Shown: positions 1 to 9,512 of the stretch, piece after piece
Position numbering within the stretch: position 1 is the stretch's first letter
Layout of the letters: every line of letters starts with the position of its first letter
NCBI GenBank assembly: GCA_002427755.1
Contig: DIYO01000001.1
Location: 62,001 to 126,000, forward strand
Source: Roseivirga sp. UBA6052
Lineage (GTDB): Bacteria; Bacteroidota; Bacteroidia; Cytophagales; Cyclobacteriaceae
Length of the DNA stretch: 64,000 nt
Direction of reading: 5' to 3'
Position numbers and translations under genes: made by a program
Notes under the pieces: model-generated
Database searches by the model: none
The model's input: only the letters and a program-made list of their open reading frames with translations
Told to the model about the DNA's origin: nothing

Positions 1-237
1 ATTGAAAAAAATGGCCACCTTCCCAATATTCCAACCGCCAAAGAAGTAGAAACTAATGGTCAAGACTTGGGAGATATTCAGAAGAAATTATTGGAGAAGA
101 TTGAGGAGTTAACGCTCTACGTTATTCAACTTGAGAGAAACAATTTAAGACTCGAAAGACAGAACGTTGAATTTAAATCAATGTTAAAAACGGTCATCGA
201 TAGATTTGAAAATCTTGATTCAAAGGATAAACAATAA
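1..237 (+). CDS. C-terminal part of a tail-fibre-like surface protein (5' end outside window)
   Basis: Open from the first base to a TAA at 235-237, giving 78 residues of a protein that begins upstream of the window. It has the motif HLPNIPTAKEVETNG followed by a coiled-coil tail rich in Leu, Glu and Lys (KKLLEKIEELTLY). The same motif ends the gene at 11553-12662, so the two are paralogues. In Bacteroidota this C-terminus is common on secreted, tail-fibre-like proteins encoded next to RHS genes; the coiled coil probably trimerises or works as an intramolecular chaperone, which is inferred. It lies 17 bp before the first RHS gene on the same strand and is probably co-transcribed with it. Confidence 0.75.
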   Translation: MEKNGHLPNIPTAKEVETNGQDLGDIQKKLLEKIEELTLYVIQLERNNLRLERQNVEFKSMLKTVIDRFENLDSKDKQ

Positions 238-254
238 AAGTCACATTAGATAAA

Positions 255-3200
255 ATGCAACGAATAGCACTCATAAGCCTTAGCCTTTTACTCTTTTTGT
301 CTGTGAAAGGGCAAGATGTTCCAACAATTATTCCTCCATCTCCAGAAGCAACGTCAATCGTTCAATACGGAAATAATAGTGTTAATTTTTATACTGGGAG
401 ATCTTCAACAAATATTCCTATTCATAGCTTAAGAACAAATGGCATTGACTTAGCTGTAAATCTCAATTATTCAGGTTCTGGAGGAGTGAATGTTGAATCG
501 GTAGCTTCTTGGGTAGGACTTGGCTGGAGTTTGAATTCTGGGGGAGTTATTTCTAGAACAGTTAGGGGAAAACCCGATGAAACCTATGGAGTTGGATATC
601 TGGCATTGCCAGAGACACCTAACCCCACTTCAGCTACATTGGCTGATGAATATGACAAAATTGCAAATGGGATTCATGACGGAGAACCAGACCAATTCCA
701 TTTTAATGTTAACGGTCTCAGTGGTTCATTTTCGCTAGATAGAAACGCAAATGCCATTCAGAAAGTCAAATCAAATCTGAAGATTACACATTTAATTTCA
801 GGAAATGAATTTGTAGAGTTTGTTATAACAGACACTAATGGTAACAGATATATTTTTGCTGAAAAAGAGCAAACCAAATCTAAATCTTGGGGTGCATCCA
901 ATTACTCAGATTACTTTACTTCAAGTTGGTTTTTAACGTCAATCGAGAATTCTTTCGGAAAAGTGTTATTTAGCTTTGAATATTATAACTCATGGCCTGA
1001 TTTGGAGTACACAACAGTGTCAGCTTTAAACGTTCAAACTTCAGGCGTGGCATGGGGCGAATCACAACTGAAATACACAACTAACAAAATCAAATCAAGA
1101 AGAATAAAGAGCATAAACTCTGATAATGGAAGTATACATTTTTTAGCTTCTTCAGGAACAAGACAAGACTATTTAAACGATAGGTATCTAGATAAGATTC
1201 AGATTAAAGATGCTAATAATCAAATCGTTAAGGTATTTAAATTTAACTATTCATACTTCGACAATAATAGCATAAGCAGTATCGGAGTATCTGCATCTGG
1301 AGTTCTATTTAAAGGCGTAAATGTGGGGGACTATTATAAGCGTTTAAAGTTAGACCAAGTGCAAGAATGGAATAGCAATGAGACAGAATCAATAAGCCCT
1401 TACATTTTCTCTTATGATGAATCCCAGTATTTACCAAGTAGATACAGCTTTGCACTAGATCACTGGGGTTACTTCAATGGGCAAAATACTAATACGTTTT
1501 ATGAGCCCAAATACAAGATGAAATGGTTTTTTGTTTCTGACATCAATTATGATGTTTTCGGATCAGCCAATCGAGAGCCAGATTTCACATACGGGAAAGC
1601 TGGAATTTTAACCAAAATTACTTATCCAACAGGTGGCAATACAAGTTATATCTATGAGCAAAACCAAGTAGTAGATGATAACCTTCCTAATTCTCTTTCG
1701 GAGGTAAGTAACAACTATTTGGTAAATGGAATTTGGAATTCATTTACAATAGATCTGATCAACGAACCATTTAGTATAGTTAAGCTTTGGGGAAGCAATG
1801 ATCGAGAGTGTGATATGAGATATCAGATTCGCCAAGGAACAAATACCATTCTTGACGCGACAGTTCCTTGGAATGGACAGACATTACCTTCTAACAAAAT
1901 TGAAACAGAATTGGAAGATGGTTCCTACGAGATTCGTTTAACCATAGGGAGTTGTGCTTTGAGTGGTATACCAAATACTAACTTTCAGTTGACCAAGGAA
2001 CAGGAGACGCCTGTCACAAATAAAGATGCTGGTGGCTTACGAATAAAATCCATTACAGATAATGATGGTTTGGGACAGCTCGGTAGCGTAGTTACAAGGA
2101 ATTTTTACTACAATGAAGATTCGGAAAATTCAGGTTCTCCTTCTACTGGCAGATTAGTAACCACTCCCAAGTACGGTTTTATAATCACTTCTACAACAGC
2201 AAGCGGTTCAAGTAGTACAACGGTATCTACTGGCAAGGCAAGAACTGTGAATAGTACACTTCCTCTGTTAAAAACAAATGGTAGCGAAGTAGGATATGGA
2301 AAGGTTACAGTGAAAGTATCTAGTGGATCAGAGACTGGTAAAACGGAGTATAACTTTACTACAGCTGAAGACTATCCTGATTTCATAGATGGTTTTTATA
2401 ACAATGCCTTGAGCGGAGAAGGATACATAACTGGAGTAATAAATGTGGGAACTTTAGAAACATACCCATTTGCGCCAAGAGATAGTAGAGATTTATGGCG
2501 TGGTCTTTTAGTTGAACAAGTTGACTACAAATACACGAATAGCTCTTACAAAAAAGTAAGGTCTATAAAGAATACCTATAGTGCTACATTTAATGGACCC
2601 TATAATAATGGAGACAATACAACGCCATCGCGAGATCCTTATTCGGTTGCTTCTAATGGCACTAACTACGACTTTGTGACTGGTATAGTCTTTCACCCAT
2701 TAGTTTCCAGTTATTTCAAAAGATATAGAATCTATAGTAATAGAGTTGATCTTAAGAAAACGGAAGTAATAGATTTTGATCCTAACGATGATACCAAGTC
2801 TTTATCAAAGCAAACAGAATATTTCTATTCTGATTTGACTAATGGATATTTTCAAGTTTCTAGAGCTGAGGTGAATAATAGTGAAGGTAGCATCTATAAG
2901 ACAGAGAATTATTATATCTATAATCAGTCGGCTTCTTCTGTAAAGACGGGGATGCTTGATGAAAATATTATTGCTCCAATAATTGAAGAGCGACTCTATA
3001 AAGCTTCAACTTTACTATCTGTTAATCGTACCGAATTTAATTCTAGCTCAAGTTCATTTGCTCCTAGTGAAATTAAAACAGCTAAAGGAACCGCTAGTTT
3101 GGATTCTCGAATAAAATATAATCTTTATGATGCTGTAGGGAATCTGTTAGAAATGGAGAAAACTAATGGTTCCAAAACTGTCTATCTCTGGGGCTATAAT

Positions 3201-3539
3201 AACACTTTACCCGTTGCCAAAATAGAAAACGCTACATGGGCCGATGTAAATGGAGTTGTCATTCAGACGGTTCTGGATTCACCTACATCAGACGCAGTTC
3301 TGAGAACCGAACTTGATAAGTTAAGGACACATAATAATCTCAATCATGCATTAATCACCACAATGACCTACCAACCTGGTGTAGGTATGACATCTCAAAC
3401 CACTCCAAATGGATTGACAACGTACTATGAGTACGACTCCTTTGGCAGGCTTAAATACATAAAGGATAAGGACGGCAACATCCTCAAGAAGAATGAATAT
3501 GCCTATGATGTAAACACCAACAATACAAACAATTACTAA
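255..3539 (+). CDS. RHS/YD-repeat secreted protein, first of a tandem pair
   Basis: A 1094-residue protein with an N-terminal signal peptide (residues 1-19, ending VKGQD). The body is long and beta-rich. The C-terminal 100 residues carry YD-type repeats such as YYEYDSFGRLKYIKDKDG and NLYDAVGNLLEMEK. It lacks the conserved RHS core motif and any toxin-like tail. It ends one base before the second RHS gene begins, so the pair is probably one transcript and together would build the RHS shell. The family exports large toxin-carrying or surface polymers; the function of this half is inferred only. Possible cell-surface roles such as adhesion or contact-dependent antagonism cannot be told apart from sequence. 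Confidence 0.8.
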   Translation: MQRIALISLSLLLFLSVKGQDVPTIIPPSPEATSIVQYGNNSVNFYTGRSSTNIPIHSLRTNGIDLAVNLNYSGSGGVNVESVASWVGLGWSLNSGGVISRTVRGKPDETYGVGYLALPETPNPTSATLADEYDKIANGIHDGEPDQFHFNVNGLSGSFSLDRNANAIQKVKSNLKITHLISGNEFVEFVITDTNGNRYIFAEKEQTKSKSWGASNYSDYFTSSWFLTSIENSFGKVLFSFEYYNSWPDLEYTTVSALNVQTSGVAWGESQLKYTTNKIKSRRIKSINSDNGSIHFLASSGTRQDYLNDRYLDKIQIKDANNQIVKVFKFNYSYFDNNSISSIGVSASGVLFKGVNVGDYYKRLKLDQVQEWNSNETESISPYIFSYDESQYLPSRYSFALDHWGYFNGQNTNTFYEPKYKMKWFFVSDINYDVFGSANREPDFTYGKAGILTKITYPTGGNTSYIYEQNQVVDDNLPNSLSEVSNNYLVNGIWNSFTIDLINEPFSIVKLWGSNDRECDMRYQIRQGTNTILDATVPWNGQTLPSNKIETELEDGSYEIRLTIGSCALSGIPNTNFQLTKEQETPVTNKDAGGLRIKSITDNDGLGQLGSVVTRNFYYNEDSENSGSPSTGRLVTTPKYGFIITSTTASGSSSTTVSTGKARTVNSTLPLLKTNGSEVGYGKVTVKVSSGSETGKTEYNFTTAEDYPDFIDGFYNNALSGEGYITGVINVGTLETYPFAPRDSRDLWRGLLVEQVDYKYTNSSYKKVRSIKNTYSATFNGPYNNGDNTTPSRDPYSVASNGTNYDFVTGIVFHPLVSSYFKRYRIYSNRVDLKKTEVIDFDPNDDTKSLSKQTEYFYSDLTNGYFQVSRAEVNNSEGSIYKTENYYIYNQSASSVKTGMLDENIIAPIIEERLYKASTLLSVNRTEFNSSSSSFAPSEIKTAKGTASLDSRIKYNLYDAVGNLLEMEKTNGSKTVYLWGYNNTLPVAKIENATWADVNGVVIQTVLDSPTSDAVLRTELDKLRTHNNLNHALITTMTYQPGVGMTSQTTPNGLTTYYEYDSFGRLKYIKDKDGNILKKNEYAYDVNTNNTNNY

Positions 3540-3540
3540 G

Positions 3541-6500
3541 ATGAGAGGCACACTACAATTTTTAATCTCGGTTTTGGTATTGTTTGTCAGTACTAACACC
3601 TATGCCCAGATCAAGCCAAATGGAAGCACTCAAGGTTCAAAAACATCTGGCTTACCTAATGTGTTATACTCAACAGGAGACAAAATCAACTATGTAAGGA
3701 CGTTCGACTTTTTAAAAGCTATGACTTCTGAGACTGGTATTGCTACAGAGATTAGCAATTACAATATCAAGGAGACCACTCAGTATCTTGATGGCTTAGG
3801 AAGACCCATACAGACTGTTGCCAGACGGGCACTTCCTTCGGGAGCAGACTTAGTTCAATACATGATTTACGATGAATATGGTAGGCAAGTTTATCGACCT
3901 ATGGCATTTAGGTCGGTTAACTCAACTGGACAATTTGTCTTAGACCCTAGTTCTAGAATGTCTACTTTCCTTAACAGTGAATATGTTGGTGAAGATATTT
4001 TTTATGCTAAAACTGAATTTGAAAGTTCCCCATTAGGCAGGCCAACAAAGCAAATGGCTCCTGGTAACAGTTGGGCAGGAAGTAATAGAGGAGTAAGCTC
4101 AGATTGGCGACCAAACAATATCAACGATCAAATAAGAGTCTGGGTAATTTCCGGTGCTACTCCTAGTAGCTCAACAGAGTATGCAGCTGGTGCCATATGG
4201 GTAAGTATTACCACTGATGAAGACGGAAATCAAACCAGAGAGTATACTGATAAACAGGGGCAAGTAATCTTAAAACGTGTACAAAAGGGCATTACCATTG
4301 CTGATCAACGGGCTTATTGGCTAAGTACTTATTACGTGTATGATGACTATGGAAATTTATCATTTGTAATTCCTCCTAAGGCCGAAAAAGTTCTTTCAGA
4401 TAATGCTTGGGTATGGAATAGCTCAGATATGGCTGAGCTTATATTTCAATACAGCTACGATTATCGTAATCGGATTATCTCTAAAAGAGTACCTGGAACA
4501 GGATTAACTGAAATGGTTTATGATAAGCTGGATCGACTGGTTTTAACCAGAGATGCCAATTTGGAAAATTTAAATAAATGGTTGTTCACTAAATATGATG
4601 CTTTGAATAGACCTGTAATGACAGGGTTTATTAATAGTTCTAATTCTCGTTCAGTAATGCAAACAGAGGCTAATGCTGCTGCCATTCAGAATGTTTCAAC
4701 TGAAGCACTTACCACAGCCAATGTTTTAGAAGCAAATAGTATATCTCTTTCACATCACGTTTCAGGTACCGTAACATATAGGTCAAAAACTACAATAGAT
4801 TTTCTGGTAGGTTTTGATTCTAATGGCGAATACTTTGATACTGAGATTGTACCTGCTCTAAGTTCTGAGTATACCTTTGTACAAGGATATCATGATGCTA
4901 CTTTTCCAAGTCTCAAGAATTATACAGAAGAGATCCTTTCAATTAGCTACTTTGACAATTATGATTTTACCACAAAAACATACGATAGCAGTAAGGAAGT
5001 AGGTTTTGAGTCCTCAGGTACAAGAAATACTGTTGATCCGGCAGTATACACAAACGCTAAAGGACTAAATACAGGAAGTCGTGTTAAAGTATTGGGTACT
5101 TCTGATCAGTGGTTAACCACAGTCTTATTTTATGATGACCGCGGTCGAGTTATTCAAACAGTAAGTGACAATCATCTGGGCGGTTCTGAAATCAATACCA
5201 CGCAATACGATTTTAGTGGTAAAGTGCTTAATACCTATAGCGTTCATAATAACCCTAAAGCAAGCGGTAATGATTCACAGACCTTAATAGCTAAACGATA
5301 TAGTTATCAAGAGGCAACCAGACTGGATAAAATAGAGATTAAGCTCAATGGCGAAGCGAACTATAAAACCTTAGTGACGAATTCATATGATAATCTGGGA
5401 CAGCTAAACAGCAAGGTATTTGGCACTAGTTTGGAGACACTTAATTACGACTATAATGTAAGAGGGTGGCTAAATGGAATAAATAAAGATTACGCAAATA
5501 GTGGTACTGGTAGCCATTACTTTGGTATGGAATTGAGTTACGATTATGGTTTTAGCCAAAATCGATTTAATGGAAATATTGCAGGTGTAAAGTGGAGATC
5601 TAAATCTAGTAATAGTACGAGAGCCTATGGGTTTAATTATGATGCTAGTAATCGTTTATTAAATGCCGACTATACCCAAGGCACGGGTTGGCTACAACCT
5701 CAAAACTTTAGTACTACTTATACCTATGATGAAAACGGCAACATAGGAACACTGCAGAGATATGGCAATGTAGGAGGTACTTCTCTTTTAATAGATAATC
5801 TAAGTTATTCGTACTTGAATGGAGGTAAGAGTAATCAATTAGCCTTAGTGTCAGATTCAGCAGGTGATGCCGGACAATCTGATTTTATTGATGGCAATAC
5901 TATAGGTAATGACTATCAGTATGATGACAATGGTAATATGAAAGATGATCTAAATAAAGGCATAACGAACATCAACTATAACCATCTCAATTTGCCAGAG
6001 GTTGTCAATTTTAACGGCAACAAGAGTATTACCTACACTTACGATGCTGCAGGTGTTAAACTCTCTAAGCAGACTAACGATAACGGAAACATTTCTACCA
6101 CAGATTATGCAAGTGGTTTTATCTACGAAGACAATTCCTTACAACATTTCTCTCATGAAGAAGGCAGGGTAAGAAAGAATGAAACTGGTGGATTGGTATA
6201 TGATTATTATGTGAAAGATCATTTAGGTAATACAAGGGTAACCCTAACAGAAGAAAGTGTAACTTCTCAATATTTAGCCACAATGGAGATAGCATATCGC
6301 GAGTTTGAAACTAGTGACAGTCAAGGCTTGGGCTATGTGAATATAAATGTGAACAATACGGAGGTAAATTCGTCTGCCAATACCACAGTGGACCAGTTTA
6401 ATGAGTTGACTTCTCCTGCACCTAATATGGTTTTAAGAACCAATGGATCTTACAGTCATTTAAGAATAGGAGCTAATAAGATGATTAAGGTAATGACAAA

Positions 6501-7878
6501 CGATGTGGTGAGTGTTACAGTAAGAGCATCTACAGGTGTGGTAGACGATGGTCTAAACCCCTCTGCCATAACTGCATCATTACTTTCACAAGCTTTTGGC
6601 GGTTCAGCAAGTAGCACTGGAGGGGCTGAAGGAGCCATTTTTGATATGTTCAACAATAATTTTTCCAGCATACTCAGTGCTTTTGGTAGCCAGAATAGCG
6701 GAGCTACAGATTCTTATTTGAACTGGATTATGTTCGATGAAGATTTTAATGTGGTATCTACAGGAACCGGATTTGATCAGGTGAGTACCAGTGCAGATAA
6801 AGAGGTCTTAACTTCAGGTAATATTACTGTACCAAGTAGTGGCTATTTTTATGTATATGTAAGTAATGAAGGAACTAAAACCGTTTACTTTGACGATATG
6901 TTGCTTACACATACTAAGGGAGCTCTTTTGCAAGAAGATCATTACTATCCTTTCGGTGGGTCGATAACTGCGTTGAGCTCTACAGCTCCACTATCCAAAC
7001 CGAACAATTACAAATACAATGGTTTTGAGGAGCAGACTGATTTTGATCTAGGATGGTATGACTATCAGGCTAGATTCTATGATCCTCAATTAGGCCGTTT
7101 CATGCAGGTAGACCCAGCTGCTGACCTAATGAGAAGACACTCTCCTTATAACTATGCATTTGATAATCCTATAAGATTTATTGATCCTGATGGCATGATA
7201 GGAGAAGATGTTGTTTCAGGAGGATGTCCAGAAGGTTCGAATTGTGATAAACTATTGACCGCTAAGGCTAAAGCAAAGCAATATGTAGCAGATGCAAAAG
7301 AGGAGATTGGTGAGTTAGTTAATGATATTAGCAAGTCTATTTCTAATGGCTGGAGTAACCTCAAAGCAAAGGTTAAAAACTTTAGAATGCCTAAAGAGAC
7401 AGAACCTTTAATTGAAGCTGAAGTTGAACAAGAATCAGGCATACCTCTAATAGCAAAAGGTGCTAACGGAATTGGATCAAAGTCTAAAGCCAGAGATGGT
7501 GGAGATGAAATAATGGAGGTAGACGAATTGATGCCAGCTATGAGTAATGCAGGTGCAGGTAAGTTAAAAGGTATGTCAGGAGATGGAGCTAGGGCTGTGA
7601 ATGCAGCTACCAACATGATAGAGGAAGCTAGTAGTGGTAATGCTGCTGGGAACAATGCCAATTTAAACTCTAATGCGACTAGCACTGGTTCATCCAATTC
7701 ATCTAATAGTGATTGGATAATAACTACAGATACAATTTATAATATCGCACAAAGAAACTATCCGAGAAACCACTCATATTTGGGGTCTGCTCCTGTAAAT
7801 AAGGGAGATACTACAGGGTCATATATTTTCAAAGTTAGGATGAATGTTAAAACGGGTAAGAAGTTTAAAATTCATTAA
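3541..7878 (+). CDS. DUF6443 / RHS repeat-associated core protein with a variable C-terminus
   Basis: A 1445-residue secreted protein. A signal peptide (1-22, ending TNTYAQ) is followed by a DUF6443-type N-terminal domain (about 60-200; YLDGLGRPIQTV), many YD repeats, and an RHS-associated core at about 1134-1221 (YYPFGGS, then ARFYDPQLGRFMQVDP and NPIRFIDPDGM). The 225 residues after the core are a separate tail that is Ala/Ser/Asn-rich and ends in a short basic stretch (KTGKKFKIH). In polymorphic toxins this is where the toxic domain lies, but I recognise no catalytic motif here. The YwqK-type gene 6 bp downstream is in the usual position of an immunity gene. The RHS assignment is firm; toxin activity is inferred. 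Confidence 0.88.
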   Translation: MRGTLQFLISVLVLFVSTNTYAQIKPNGSTQGSKTSGLPNVLYSTGDKINYVRTFDFLKAMTSETGIATEISNYNIKETTQYLDGLGRPIQTVARRALPSGADLVQYMIYDEYGRQVYRPMAFRSVNSTGQFVLDPSSRMSTFLNSEYVGEDIFYAKTEFESSPLGRPTKQMAPGNSWAGSNRGVSSDWRPNNINDQIRVWVISGATPSSSTEYAAGAIWVSITTDEDGNQTREYTDKQGQVILKRVQKGITIADQRAYWLSTYYVYDDYGNLSFVIPPKAEKVLSDNAWVWNSSDMAELIFQYSYDYRNRIISKRVPGTGLTEMVYDKLDRLVLTRDANLENLNKWLFTKYDALNRPVMTGFINSSNSRSVMQTEANAAAIQNVSTEALTTANVLEANSISLSHHVSGTVTYRSKTTIDFLVGFDSNGEYFDTEIVPALSSEYTFVQGYHDATFPSLKNYTEEILSISYFDNYDFTTKTYDSSKEVGFESSGTRNTVDPAVYTNAKGLNTGSRVKVLGTSDQWLTTVLFYDDRGRVIQTVSDNHLGGSEINTTQYDFSGKVLNTYSVHNNPKASGNDSQTLIAKRYSYQEATRLDKIEIKLNGEANYKTLVTNSYDNLGQLNSKVFGTSLETLNYDYNVRGWLNGINKDYANSGTGSHYFGMELSYDYGFSQNRFNGNIAGVKWRSKSSNSTRAYGFNYDASNRLLNADYTQGTGWLQPQNFSTTYTYDENGNIGTLQRYGNVGGTSLLIDNLSYSYLNGGKSNQLALVSDSAGDAGQSDFIDGNTIGNDYQYDDNGNMKDDLNKGITNINYNHLNLPEVVNFNGNKSITYTYDAAGVKLSKQTNDNGNISTTDYASGFIYEDNSLQHFSHEEGRVRKNETGGLVYDYYVKDHLGNTRVTLTEESVTSQYLATMEIAYREFETSDSQGLGYVNINVNNTEVNSSANTTVDQFNELTSPAPNMVLRTNGSYSHLRIGANKMIKVMTNDVVSVTVRASTGVVDDGLNPSAITASLLSQAFGGSASSTGGAEGAIFDMFNNNFSSILSAFGSQNSGATDSYLNWIMFDEDFNVVSTGTGFDQVSTSADKEVLTSGNITVPSSGYFYVYVSNEGTKTVYFDDMLLTHTKGALLQEDHYYPFGGSITALSSTAPLSKPNNYKYNGFEEQTDFDLGWYDYQARFYDPQLGRFMQVDPAADLMRRHSPYNYAFDNPIRFIDPDGMIGEDVVSGGCPEGSNCDKLLTAKAKAKQYVADAKEEIGELVNDISKSISNGWSNLKAKVKNFRMPKETEPLIEAEVEQESGIPLIAKGANGIGSKSKARDGGDEIMEVDELMPAMSNAGAGKLKGMSGDGARAVNAATNMIEEASSGNAAGNNANLNSNATSTGSSNSSNSDWIITTDTIYNIAQRNYPRNHSYLGSAPVNKGDTTGSYIFKVRMNVKTGKKFKIH

Positions 7879-7884
7879 TGTTTT

Positions 7885-8682
7885 ATGAAGTTCAGTCAAC
7901 TCAATCTTGTTTGGATCTTAATGTTTTTGCTTTCATGTTCAAGCAATGTGGTCACGGAGAGATATGAGAATGGAAGTCTCAAAACCCAAGCAGTTGTTAT
8001 AGAAGGTAAGAAAAATGGTTCATTTAAGAGTTATTATGAAAATGGCAATCTAAAATTAGAAGGCATTTATAAAAATGATTTAAGAGAAGGTGAGTTTCTA
8101 CTTTATGATAGCCTTGGTTATTTGATCCAAAAAGGGCGTTTTATTAATGGATTAAAAGATGGGGTGTTTGAAGATTATTTTCAGGATGGAAATATAAAAG
8201 GCATCATTAATTATAATTCAGGAAAACTGGACGGAGAATCTGTTGGGTACTTCGAAAATGGTGATATCAAATTTCAAACTTACTTTGAAGATGATTCAAT
8301 TGTTTTTTTTGAGGAATACAATAACACGGGAGAGCTTGTTGATTGGAAAATGGATTTTAATGTTGAACATGATATATTAAGTAGCGAAGATCATGTATTG
8401 ACCATAAAACTGAATAAAAATAAGTTTTCGGGAGTTAGAGTGGATTTAGAAATCTTTGAAAAAAGAATATCCAAAGAGACTCTAATCGCTGAAATACAAA
8501 AAAGTAACCCAGGTAATATTGTAGACTTTCATTTTGATCCAAGTAGCCTTGATTCGACATTAATTATCCGAGGCAAAGTTATGCAGATTGAAATTATCGA
8601 TGATACCCAAGAAGCGATAATTAAGAAAATTGAAGGTTTTGAAAGAGAAATTACAATTGGTAATAATGATATAAAAGGGTAA
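7885..8682 (+). CDS. YwqK-type MORN-like repeat lipoprotein (candidate immunity protein)
   Basis: A 265-residue predicted lipoprotein: hydrophobic signal with lipobox LLSC (Cys18). Residues about 25-145 hold at least four MORN-like repeats of the form YxNGxLKxEGxYKNxxxxGxF (for example YYENGNLKLEG, YFQDGNIKG). The remaining 120 residues are of unknown fold. This repeat class is annotated as the YwqK family antitoxin, named from Bacillus, where it sits beside toxin genes. It begins 6 bp after the RHS gene and is surely co-transcribed. Its envelope location would suit neutralising a toxin acting outside the cytoplasm, or a structural partner of the RHS shell. The repeat family is clear; the immunity role is positional inference. 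Confidence 0.75.
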   Translation: MKFSQLNLVWILMFLLSCSSNVVTERYENGSLKTQAVVIEGKKNGSFKSYYENGNLKLEGIYKNDLREGEFLLYDSLGYLIQKGRFINGLKDGVFEDYFQDGNIKGIINYNSGKLDGESVGYFENGDIKFQTYFEDDSIVFFEEYNNTGELVDWKMDFNVEHDILSSEDHVLTIKLNKNKFSGVRVDLEIFEKRISKETLIAEIQKSNPGNIVDFHFDPSSLDSTLIIRGKVMQIEIIDDTQEAIIKKIEGFEREITIGNNDIKG

Positions 8683-8742
8683 GGCTTATGATCGTATACT
8701 CGGTAACCGAATAAAGTTTGGCTATTGCTTAGTAGCGGGTTT

Positions 8743-8913
8743 TTAATTCCCTGTGAGTTTTAGAAAGCCTAGCATGATTGCTCCAAGACCAAGAACTATA
8801 TACATCATTGCTGGCTTATCTGTGTCTTTTTTAAATAAGAGCCTGATACCTCCTATGAATGATATTAGACCAGCTATCATAATGGTTAAATATAAGTATG
8901 TAAACGAACTCAT
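8743..8913 (-). CDS. Small two-helix membrane protein downstream of an XRE regulator
   Basis: A 56-codon reading frame starting at ATG 8913 and ending with TAA at 8743. The product begins MSSFTYLYLTIMIAGLISFI, has a short basic loop (RLLFKKDTDK) and a second hydrophobic helix (MMYIVLGLGAIMLGF), giving two predicted membrane segments with a charged hairpin between. It starts 10 bp after the XRE-family gene on the same strand, so the two are probably one operon. No family is recognised. It may be a small inner-membrane protein controlled by the regulator. Hydrophobic pattern, clean start and tight spacing support a real gene, but it is short enough that chance cannot be excluded. Confidence 0.6.
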   Translation of the reverse strand: MSSFTYLYLTIMIAGLISFIGGIRLLFKKDTDKPAMMYIVLGLGAIMLGFLKLTGN

Positions 8914-8922
8914 AAGAGTAGC

Positions 8923-9249
8923 TTAAGTTATACTCTGAATTTTTCTTTTAGCGATAAAAGCATCGATAACAGAGTAAACGTGTTCTCTGTCCTCTTCATT
9001 GAATTTACTTACTTCCAGAATGCGTTTAGCAGTTTTAGGATCTACCTCTATATCTGTTTTGCCTACTAGGTAGTCTAGAGACACTTCAAGGTAATCGGCC
9101 ATCTTAGCAGCTACCTCAATAGAAGGCTTCATCTCGTCACGTTCATAGCGTCCAATAGCAGGCCCTTTAGTACCCAAGTAATCGGCTAACTCTCCTTGAG
9201 ACAGACCTCTCTTTTTTCTAGCCTCTAATAACCTACTTCCGAAACTCAT
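8923..9249 (-). CDS. XRE-family helix-turn-helix transcriptional regulator
   Basis: A 108-residue DNA-binding protein. Residues about 5-60 form a lambda-repressor-like HTH: LLEARKKRGLSQGELADYLG is helices 1-2, then the recognition helix around GPAIGRYERDEMKPS, then MADYLEVSLDYLVGK, which is typical of the family. The C-terminal 45 residues are charged and probably dimerise. A GAGAAC-N6-GTTCTC palindrome lies at 9293-9310, about 44 bp before the start codon, and is a plausible autoregulatory operator. Its downstream partner is the 56-residue membrane protein. It may sense envelope or plasmid/phage-like signals, but the inducer is unknown. Confidence 0.88.
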   Translation of the reverse strand: MSFGSRLLEARKKRGLSQGELADYLGTKGPAIGRYERDEMKPSIEVAAKMADYLEVSLDYLVGKTDIEVDPKTAKRILEVSKFNEEDREHVYSVIDAFIAKRKIQSIT

Positions 9250-9292
9250 AAGATGCGATTAAAACGTTTAAATCAATGATAAGCTGAAATTA

Positions 9293-9310
9293 GAGAACTT
9301 AAGTGTTCTC
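9293..9310. promoter_or_regulatory. Palindromic candidate operator of the XRE regulator
   Basis: GAGAAC and GTTCTC arms are exact inverted repeats separated by six bases. The site lies upstream of the regulator's start codon, in the region where its promoter is expected. Binding by the regulator is inferred. Confidence 0.5.
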
Positions 9311-9512
9311 AGCAAATCGTAAATGTTTTGTAAGTGAGTCATGTCCCAGATTATCTGTTTTTGATAATATTGTACGTAACTAACTGACTATCAATAACTG
9401 GTCAATAAAGTTGTTGGTTTTAATCCGGTATCCAGCTTATTAAGCAAGTGATGATATTCGCTTAGATCCTCTTTAAGCAAGTATATTTAATCCTCATGTT
9501 TCACATTATCAG

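Noticed and set aside
7152..7697. A 181-residue open frame on the minus strand inside the RHS gene
   Set aside because: It is the antisense shadow of a low-complexity Ala/Ser-rich tail in the RHS protein; it has no start-site support or family.
9440..9482. Two copies of TTAAGCAAGT upstream of the IS1 transposase
   Set aside because: Only 10 bases and AT-rich; they do not match an inverted-repeat end and no second pair lies downstream of the transposase.
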